Source: Atopobiaceae bacterium
Lineage (GTDB): Bacteria; Actinomycetota; Coriobacteriia; Coriobacteriales; Atopobiaceae
DNA length: 10,068 bases
Reading direction: 5' to 3'
Assembly: GCA_017510875.1 (NCBI GenBank)
Contig: JAFWLX010000002.1
Coordinates: forward strand, 1-10,068
Part shown: piece after piece, positions 5,485 through 10,068 of the stretch
Layout of the letters: each line of letters begins with the position of its first letter
How positions within the stretch are numbered: position 1 is the stretch's first letter
Notes under the pieces: model-generated
What the model saw: the letters and a program-made list of their open reading frames with translations, nothing else
Database searches by the model: none
What the model was told of the DNA's origin: nothing
Position numbers and translations under genes: made by a program

Positions 5485-6636
5485 TTGAGGCACGCATGCT
5501 TAACCAGACGGTCGTTCTTGGGCCTTGTGGCCGTGCTCCCTGCCGTTCTTTTGGGTTGCGGGACTAGCAACCTACCTCAAAACTCTGACCCATCAATACA
5601 GCATTCTTTCTTCTGCTTTGATACCGCCTGTGCGGTTGGTGGGGTGATGAGTCAGGAACTGTTGGACGCCGTAGTGCAACGCTGCCAGCATTTTGACAAG
5701 ACGCTTACTCGTACAAATGAGGCCAGCGATATTGGCCGCATCAACACTGCGGCAGGACATCCTGTGACGGTGGAGCAAGAAACTGCGGATCTTATCACGC
5801 AGGCGCTTGCGTATTGCGAGGCCTCGAACGGGCTTTTTGATATAACGATTGGAACCATCACGTCGCTTTGGGACTTTCATGAGGGTGTCGTGCCCTCACA
5901 GGAGCAAATCGATGCCGCCTTGCCACATGTTGGATATCAGAAGGTTCAGGTGGATGGCCAGACGGTGACCTTGCTTGATCCGCAGACAAAGCTTGATCTG
6001 GGTGGCATTGCCAAAGGATATGTGGCCGACGTACTGGTGGATATGCTGGCAGCCGAAGGCGTGACCAGCGCCTATGTCAACCTTGGTGGCAACGTTAAGG
6101 TGCTGGGCGCCAAGCCTGACGGCTCGCCTTGGCAGGTGGGCGTGCGCGACCCTAGCTCGGACGTGGCAACGGGCGCCTCTGTTGCACGCATCGCCTTGAC
6201 GGGAGGCTCGGTGGTAACCAGCGGCCTCTACGAGCGCCAGTTTGAGCAGGACGGAAAGCGTTACTGGCATATCCTTGATCCCCAAACGGGTTACCCCGTA
6301 GAGAGCGACCTGGTAAGCGCGACCATCGTTAGCGAGCGTTCCATTGACGGAGACGGTTACACAAAACCCCTGTTCATGATGGGCAAAGAGAAGGCTCTGG
6401 CCTGGGCTGCGGAACATGATGACCTACAGGTACTGCTGGTGGATGCAAATGGTGATATAACCATGAGCCCCGAGGGCGCTTTCGAGCTGCTGGGCGTGCA
6501 TGCCAGGGGGACGGAGGAAGTGGCAGGGGATGCCACATGCCACTTCCTCCGTCCCCCTGGCATGTGGCCTACCCATGGTGGCATGTGGCCTACCAAAGGC
6601 CAAACAGCCCCTTCTTCTGGTAGGGCTCAGAGCTGA
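5485..6636 (+). CDS. apbE: FAD:protein FMN transferase, Tat-type lipoprotein
   Basis: ApbE family enzyme that transfers FMN from FAD to a Thr/Ser of extracytosolic flavoproteins. The N-terminus reads TRRSFLGL, a twin-arginine motif, then a hydrophobic stretch and the lipobox LLGC, so the protein is predicted to be exported and lipid-anchored. Family motifs in order: EASDIGRIN, GLFDITIGTITSLWDF, LDLGGIAKG (Asp171-Gly178), YVNLGGN, TSGLYERQF, HILDPQTGYP (His262), and DGYTKPLFMMG (Asp290). TTG 5485 is preferred because GGGAGGGGAG (5472-5481) lies about seven bases upstream and the product begins directly with the signal; TTG 5467 or GTG 5470 would add five or six residues and leave the ribosome site inside the gene. 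Two oddities: Lys294 occupies the place of the usual metal-binding Thr, and residues 339-383 are encoded by repeat DNA (6499 onward) and extend past the expected family end. The 3' end overlaps the convergent HMA gene by 47 bases. Confidence 0.92.
   Translation: MRHACLTRRSFLGLVAVLPAVLLGCGTSNLPQNSDPSIQHSFFCFDTACAVGGVMSQELLDAVVQRCQHFDKTLTRTNEASDIGRINTAAGHPVTVEQETADLITQALAYCEASNGLFDITIGTITSLWDFHEGVVPSQEQIDAALPHVGYQKVQVDGQTVTLLDPQTKLDLGGIAKGYVADVLVDMLAAEGVTSAYVNLGGNVKVLGAKPDGSPWQVGVRDPSSDVATGASVARIALTGGSVVTSGLYERQFEQDGKRYWHILDPQTGYPVESDLVSATIVSERSIDGDGYTKPLFMMGKEKALAWAAEHDDLQVLLVDANGDITMSPEGAFELLGVHARGTEEVAGDATCHFLRPPGMWPTHGGMWPTKGQTAPSSGRAQS
6499..6564. repeat. 27-bp perfect palindrome inside the 3' end of apbE
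   Basis: Arms 6499-6525 and 6538-6564 are perfectly complementary over 27 bases around a 12-base loop. The left arm begins CATGCCAGGGGGACGGAGG. It has no T-run, so it is not a standard terminator. It encodes about residues 339-360 of the ApbE product. Its GGGGGACGG core resembles the GGGGACAG core of the other palindromes in the window. A REP-type insertion at the end of apbE is the simplest reading. Confidence 0.9.
6558..6594. repeat. Two 16-bp direct repeats, 21 bases apart
   Basis: TGGCATGTGGCCTACC occurs exactly at 6558-6573 and 6579-6594. The first copy overlaps the right arm of the palindrome at 6499-6564. The 21-base period gives a seven-residue repeat in the ApbE tail (GMWPTHG, GMWPTKG). 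On the minus strand the second copy supplies the TAG stop of the HMA gene (6590-6592). Confidence 0.85.
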
Positions 6637-6841
6637 TGGAAAGCAGGTCATACCCCGTTCTGGCTATGACCTTGCGAATACGCTCCTCGTCAAGCGCCTC
6701 CTCTGACACAACCACGCACTGCTTCTTCTTCCGGTTGCTCTTGGCGCTTTTGACTGGAAAGTTCTTGCGTATGGCATCGTTGATGTGTGCCTCGCACATA
6801 TCGCACATCATGCCGTCGATGCCAATAACCGTCTGAATCAT
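6590..6841 (-). CDS. Small heavy-metal-associated (HMA) domain protein
   Basis: An 83-residue cytosolic protein of the HMA/CopZ-like fold. The metal site is seen in GMMCDMCEAHI (Cys13 and Cys16), at the usual place after the first beta strand, and TGYD near 62-65 matches the conserved region before the last strand. A basic patch (KSNRKKKQ) is unusual compared with copper chaperones, and the protein ends KKGLFGLW. Such proteins are often mis-labelled 'ATPase P' because HMA domains occur in P-type ATPases; no ATPase domain is present. Its ATG overlaps the TGA of the FeoB-associated gene by four bases (ATGA), pointing to translational coupling and a role linked to Feo. The metal bound cannot be told from sequence. 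The end overlaps convergent apbE. Confidence 0.85.
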   Translation of the reverse strand: MIQTVIGIDGMMCDMCEAHINDAIRKNFPVKSAKSNRKKKQCVVVSEEALDEERIRKVIARTGYDLLSISSEPYQKKGLFGLW

Positions 6842-7074
6842 TTCGAATCCTGTCCCCTTGCATCAATCTCCTTGAGCTGAGCTAGCTGCTCGTCGGTCAG
6901 CTGAATACGCGGGGTGGCGCATACGTGTCCGCAGCCTGAGCAGTTTCCGTTGCATCCGCCGGGTCCGCAGTCGCAGGTTTTAATAGTCCCTTTGCGCATG
7001 CCACGTATGATGAGTACAACGACGGCAAGGATAATGATGAGGACAATGGTGTCTGCCACATTGATGGATCCCAT
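6838..7074 (-). CDS. FeoB-associated Cys-rich membrane protein
   Basis: A 78-residue peptide: an N-terminal membrane helix (about 9-23), a short basic stretch (RGMRKG), then a Cys/Gly-rich loop with Cys34, 36, 41, 45, 48 and 52, and a charged C-terminal tail. This layout matches the FeoB-associated Cys-rich membrane protein family found directly after feoB in Firmicutes and Actinobacteria, thought to act as a small partner of FeoB, possibly in the role FeoC has elsewhere. The cysteines could bind iron or a cluster, but this is unproven. ATG 7074 follows GAGAGGTG. The gene lies 93 bases beyond feoB, after an intrinsic terminator, so it is expressed by read-through or from its own promoter. It overlaps the next gene by four bases. 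Confidence 0.88.
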   Translation of the reverse strand: MGSINVADTIVLIIILAVVVLIIRGMRKGTIKTCDCGPGGCNGNCSGCGHVCATPRIQLTDEQLAQLKEIDARGQDSK

Positions 7075-7103
7075 GGCACACCTCTCTTTGTGTACAACAC
7101 TAC

Positions 7104-7137
7104 AAAAAAGGACCGCAGGGAAAGGGTCCTGCGGTCC
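7104..7137 (-). terminator. Intrinsic terminator after feoB
   Basis: Read on the minus strand, a perfect 10-bp GC-rich stem (GGACCGCAGG, 8-base loop, CCTGCGGTCC; 7128-7137 with 7110-7119) is followed at once by six Ts (7109-7104). This is a textbook Rho-independent terminator. It separates feoB from the two small genes downstream and would lower their transcription relative to feoAAB unless they have their own promoter. Confidence 0.92.
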
Positions 7138-7167
7138 CCCAGGGAAGGGCTACAGTGGGCCTATACC

Positions 7168-9429
7168 CTACTTAACCAGAAGCTTTTCGGGCTCTTCATG
7201 CTTCTTGATAAAGACCATGTATCCCACAAAACCAAGGATGGCCAAGGCGCAAACCAATCCAATGGGGTTGACAGAACCAGAGGCTGCCAGACCAAGCTGG
7301 TACACCACGAGGGCGGCGCCGTAAGCAAAGACGCACATGTAGCCGATAGCGATGGCGGTCCACTTGCCGTTGTTCATCTCGCGCTTGATGGCGCCCATGG
7401 CGGCGAAGCACGGAGCGCATAACAGGTTGAAGATCATGAAGGCATAGGCGGCAAGACGTCCGTGGCCATTGGAGAACTTCTCAAAGTCGGCCTGGACCTT
7501 GGGCCAGATGGGCGAACCCTCGTCGTCCCAATCCTCGGCCTCGGTGTCGGCGTTGTAGAGCACGGCAAAGGTCGAGACGACCTCCTCCTTGGCCACGAGA
7601 CCGGTCACGGTCGCGACGGCCGGCTTCCAAGAGCCAAAGCCCAGAGGCTGGAAGATGGGGGCAAAGGTGTTGCCGAAGCCCGCGAGCAGCGAGTCGTCCA
7701 TGGGGCTGACCTCGTCGGCTGAGATGCCCATGCGAGCGGCAACGCTCTCGACGTACTCGGGCGTGGCGACCGTCTCGTCCTCGTACAGGGCGTCAACCAT
7801 GCCAAAGCGGCCGTTGACGTTGCCAAAGCTGGAGAGGCCCCAGATGATGATGGAGGACAGCAGGATGACGGTGCCGGCCTTCTTGATGAACGAGAAGCCG
7901 CGCTCCCAGGTGCTGCGCAGCACGTTGCCCAGGGTGGGCATGTGGTACGGAGGAAGCTCCATGACGAAGGGCGCCGGGTCGCCGGCGAACATCTTGGTCT
8001 TCTTGAGCATGATGCCCGAGATGATGATGGCCGCAACACCAATGAAGTAGGCGCTGGTGGACACCCATGCCGCGTTGCCAAACAGGGCGCCGGCAATGAG
8101 GCCGATGATGGGCATCTTGGCGCCGCAGGGGATGAAGCAGGTGGTCATGATGGTCATGCGACGGTCGCGCTCGTTCTCGATGGTGCGCGACGCCATGACG
8201 GCAGGCACGCCGCAGCCGGTGCCGATGAGCATCGGGATGAACGACTTGCCGGACAGGCCAAAGCGACGGAAGATGCGGTCCATGATGAAGGCGATACGCG
8301 CCATGTAGCCGCAGTCCTCAAGGATGGCAAGCAGGAAGAACAGCACGAGCATCTGCGGCACGAAGCCCAGCACGGCGCCCACGCCGGCAAAGATGCCGTC
8401 GGACAGCAGGCCAACCAGCCAGTCGGACAGGCCAAGGCTCTGGAAGATCGAGCGCGAGCCCTCGGTCAGCCACTCGCCGCCCAGAACGTCGTTGGTCCAG
8501 TCGGTCAGGAAGGTGCCAAACGGGCCCATCGCGATCCAGTACACCAGGTACATGATGGCGATGAAGATGGGCAGCGCAAGGATGCGGTTGGTGACGATCT
8601 TGTCGATCTTGTCCGACGTGGTCAGCTCGCCACGCTCGGCGCGGCGCAGGCAGTTGCCGATGATCGAGGTGATGTAGTCATAGCGCTGCGAGGTGATGAT
8701 CGACTCTGCGTCGTCGTCAAGCTCGGTCTCGCAGGCCTTAATGTCGCCCTCGATGTGGGCAATGGTCTCGGCCGAGAGACCCAGCTTCTGCTGCACCTTC
8801 TCGTCGCGCTCGAAGAGCTTGATGGCATACCAGCGCTGCTGCTCTTCGGGAAGGTTGTGAACGGTGACCTCCTCGATGTGGGCGATGGCGTGCTCCACGC
8901 TGCCCGCAAAGCGATGCTGGGGGATGGGCTTGACGCCGCTTCTGGCAAGCGCCACGGCCTCCTCGGCGCACTCCTTCACGCCGGTGCCCTTGAGGGCCGA
9001 TATGGCTACGACCTTGCAGTCGAGTGCCTTCGCAAGCTCGGCAAGGTCAATCACGTCACCGTTCTTCTCAACCACGTCCATCATGTTGATGGCCACCAGC
9101 ACCGGAATGCCCAGCTCGACAAGCTGTGTGGTGAGATAGAGGTTGCGCTCGAGGTTAGTGCCGTCCACGATGTTCAGGATGGCGTCGGGGCGCTGGTCGG
9201 TAAGGTAGTCGCGTGCGACGACCTCTTCCAGCGTGTAAGGCGAGAGCGAATAGATGCCCGGGAGGTCGGCGATGGTCACGTCGGAGTGGCCTTTAAGCTT
9301 GCCGTGCTTCTCTTCTACGGTGACGCCTGGCCAGTTGCCCACATACTGGTTTGAGCCGGTGAGCGCGTTGAAGAGCGTAGTCTTGCCGCAGTTGGGGTTG
9401 CCCGCAAGGGCAATGGTTATCTCTGCCAT
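7168..9429 (-). CDS. feoB: Ferrous iron transport protein B
   Basis: A complete 753-residue FeoB, the inner-membrane Fe(II) importer with an N-terminal G-protein domain. G motifs: GNPNCGKT (10-17), GVTVE (35-39), DLPG (55-58), NMMD (115-118, the common FeoB variant of NKxD), and SAL near 144. A helical spacer domain follows to about residue 275. The membrane part contains the two Gate regions with conserved cysteines: GTGCGVPAVMASRT (Cys406) and CAPCFAAMGAIKREM (Cys671, Cys674). Length fits bacterial FeoB. It starts four bases after the TAA of feoA with AAGGAGG upstream, and is followed by a terminator. The codons are strongly C/G-ending, more so than in apbE, which could reflect high expression. 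Regulation is expected to be by iron through the promoter upstream of the first feoA. Nothing is missing. Confidence 0.98.
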   Translation of the reverse strand: MAEITIALAGNPNCGKTTLFNALTGSNQYVGNWPGVTVEEKHGKLKGHSDVTIADLPGIYSLSPYTLEEVVARDYLTDQRPDAILNIVDGTNLERNLYLTTQLVELGIPVLVAINMMDVVEKNGDVIDLAELAKALDCKVVAISALKGTGVKECAEEAVALARSGVKPIPQHRFAGSVEHAIAHIEEVTVHNLPEEQQRWYAIKLFERDEKVQQKLGLSAETIAHIEGDIKACETELDDDAESIITSQRYDYITSIIGNCLRRAERGELTTSDKIDKIVTNRILALPIFIAIMYLVYWIAMGPFGTFLTDWTNDVLGGEWLTEGSRSIFQSLGLSDWLVGLLSDGIFAGVGAVLGFVPQMLVLFFLLAILEDCGYMARIAFIMDRIFRRFGLSGKSFIPMLIGTGCGVPAVMASRTIENERDRRMTIMTTCFIPCGAKMPIIGLIAGALFGNAAWVSTSAYFIGVAAIIISGIMLKKTKMFAGDPAPFVMELPPYHMPTLGNVLRSTWERGFSFIKKAGTVILLSSIIIWGLSSFGNVNGRFGMVDALYEDETVATPEYVESVAARMGISADEVSPMDDSLLAGFGNTFAPIFQPLGFGSWKPAVATVTGLVAKEEVVSTFAVLYNADTEAEDWDDEGSPIWPKVQADFEKFSNGHGRLAAYAFMIFNLLCAPCFAAMGAIKREMNNGKWTAIAIGYMCVFAYGAALVVYQLGLAASGSVNPIGLVCALAILGFVGYMVFIKKHEEPEKLLVK

Positions 9430-9432
9430 GGC

Positions 9433-9666
9433 TTAGGCCTCCTTGACGAGTTCGACTTCGATCATCTTGGCGTCGGCCTTGCGCACGGAGAGCTCGTAGT
9501 TGCGCACGGTGATCTCCATGGGGTCACCCAGAGGCGCTACCTTGCGCACGTAGATAAGCTGGCCTTTGGTGATGCCCATGTCCATGATGCGGCGCTTGAC
9601 GGGGCCGGCGCCTTGCAGCTTGACAACCTTGGCGGTCTGACCCACCTGGACCTCTCGTAGTGTCAT
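9433..9666 (-). CDS. feoA: FeoA domain protein, second copy
   Basis: A 77-residue SH3-like FeoA protein (starts MTLREVQVGQTAKVV). The family pattern is clear: GAGPVKRRIMDMGITKGQ followed by DPMEITVRNYELSVRKADAKMIEV. FeoA proteins are small cytosolic partners needed for FeoB-dependent Fe(II) uptake. The reading frame stays open upstream to 9798, but the start at 9666 is chosen because AAGGAAGGAG precedes it with about nine bases of spacing and the extra 44 residues have no FeoA character. It lies 52 bases after the first feoA and ends three bases before feoB, so it is clearly in the same operon. Confidence 0.93.
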   Translation of the reverse strand: MTLREVQVGQTAKVVKLQGAGPVKRRIMDMGITKGQLIYVRKVAPLGDPMEITVRNYELSVRKADAKMIEVELVKEA

Positions 9667-9718
9667 GTTGGGACTCTCCTTCCTTGCAGGCGCAAACGCA
9701 CCATGCTGATACATGAGG

Positions 9719-9934
9719 CTAGACGTAGATCTTTTTGGCCATCTCTTTGCTGATGGCCACGCGAGTGTCCTTGATCGAGCAGATGACGTTACCGTCAATC
9801 TCGCTTATTACGGTGATGGGGGAGCCCACAACAAATCCCAGGCCCTCAAGAAACTGACGAGTTTCGGGTTTTCCACCCACACGGGTAATGAGGCTGCTCT
9901 CGCCCGTACGTAGCAGCGATAAGGGCATAGGCAT
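9719..9934 (-). CDS. feoA: FeoA domain protein, first copy
   Basis: A 71-residue FeoA-type protein, first gene of the feo operon. It shows the FeoA pattern GKPETRQFLEGLGFVVGSP followed by GNVICSIKDTRVAISKEMA and ends KKIYV. It differs clearly from the second FeoA, which is typical of feoA-feoA-feoB operons in Firmicutes and relatives, where the two may have distinct partners or roles. ATG 9934 follows GAGGAG at six bases; an internal ATG at 9928 is less well placed. The promoter and operator-like palindromes lie directly upstream. Confidence 0.93.
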   Translation of the reverse strand: MPMPLSLLRTGESSLITRVGGKPETRQFLEGLGFVVGSPITVISEIDGNVICSIKDTRVAISKEMAKKIYV

Positions 9935-9947
9935 GATTTGCTCCTCT

Positions 9948-10002
9948 ATGAGTTAACTCAACCTAACAGTCATAAGTTAACTGAGGGGAACATAAAAGTC
10001 AA
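9948..10002 (-). promoter_or_regulatory. feo promoter with two AGTTAACT operator-like palindromes
   Basis: On the minus strand TTGACT (10002-9997) is a good -35 box; 17 bases later lies TAACTT (9979-9974), a weak -10 box. The weak box sits within the palindrome AGTTAACT (9975-9982). A second, longer perfect palindrome, TGAGTTAACTCA (9949-9960), lies 24 bases downstream, centre to centre, and is preceded by TTAGGTT, which matches the left half of DtxR/IdeR/MntR-type boxes. The placement over the core promoter and leader fits repression by an iron-responsive DtxR-family regulator. The regulator gene is not in the window and the site is only a partial match to that consensus. Confidence 0.55.
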
Positions 10003-10025
10003 CCGTAACTAACTAGCGAGTCAAC

Positions 10026-10068
10026 GAGTCAAGGGGACAGGTCGTTTGACTCCTCCTGGGAGGAGTCA
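10026..10068. repeat. Palindromic repeat truncated by the window end
   Basis: A perfect 10-bp inverted repeat (TGACTCCTCC, two bases, then its reverse complement) occupies 10047-10068 and reaches the last base. It is preceded by CAAGGGGACAGG (10030-10041) and TCGTT. The design suggests the left arm and centre of a longer symmetrical element whose right arm lies outside the window. The GGGGACAG core recalls the palindrome at 3504-3593. The sequence between it and the feo promoter holds spaced AGTCAA words (9997, 10019, 10027) but no gene. Confidence 0.7.

Noticed and set aside
6499..6564. Intrinsic terminator for apbE
   Set aside because: The stem is strong but lies before the stop codon and lacks a T-run.
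7942..9354. Long plus-strand open frame of 470 codons opposite feoB
   Set aside because: It is antisense to an unmistakable feoB; the product is rich in His, Asp and Gly without any domain, a by-product of the GC-biased codons on the other strand.
9667..9798. N-terminal extension of the second feoA to 9798
   Set aside because: It would overlap the first feoA, adds 44 residues without FeoA similarity, and the internal ATG at 9666 has a good ribosome site.

Overview
The window carries bacterial chromosomal DNA with moderately high GC, densely packed genes and several long palindromic intergenic repeats. The gene families (tandem feoA-feoA-feoB, a FeoB-associated Cys-rich peptide, a Gx/NusG-II membrane pair, a Tat-type ApbE lipoprotein), a probable leaderless mRNA and the GGGGACAG-type repeats suggest an anaerobic actinomycete of class Coriobacteriia. 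That placement is an inference from gene content and style; I cannot name a genus.

Layout, left to right. Positions 1-201 hold no convincing gene: there is a perfect small palindrome (10-34), a GC-rich block able to form a 12-bp and a 6-bp stem (61-157), and a promoter whose predicted start site lies almost on the next start codon. A GGQ-motif ribosome-rescue type hydrolase (202-582, +) follows, then a complete phosphoenolpyruvate carboxylase gene (732-3440, +). A large palindrome (3504-3593) sits in the convergent gap before a two-gene minus-strand operon: a NusG-domain-II membrane protein (4806-5237) whose stop overlaps the start of a Gx-family membrane protein fused to an EcfT-like half (3622-4806). 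A 122-bp repeat composite separates this operon from the divergent apbE lipoprotein gene (5485-6636, +), whose 3' end is built from a 27-bp perfect palindrome and overlaps the last gene of the next block. That block, all on the minus strand and read from right to left, is a ferrous iron uptake locus: feoA (9719-9934), feoA (9433-9666), feoB (7168-9429), an intrinsic terminator (7104-7137), a FeoB-associated Cys-rich membrane peptide (6838-7074) and a small HMA-domain protein (6590-6841). The feo promoter region contains two AGTTAACT operator-like palindromes, and the window ends inside another palindromic repeat.

How the genes may work together. ApbE attaches FMN covalently to extracytosolic proteins, and Gx plus NusG-II membrane proteins are known companions of flavin-based extracytosolic electron transfer loci. 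A FeoAB ferrous iron importer next door makes a surface flavin-dependent ferric reduction and Fe(II) uptake module a reasonable hypothesis. No flavinylated partner protein or NADH dehydrogenase is visible in the window, so this rests on neighbourhood. The other theme is at least four palindromic repeat types at gene boundaries, most with a G-N-GAC-R-G core; one of them supplies the C-terminal codons of apbE.
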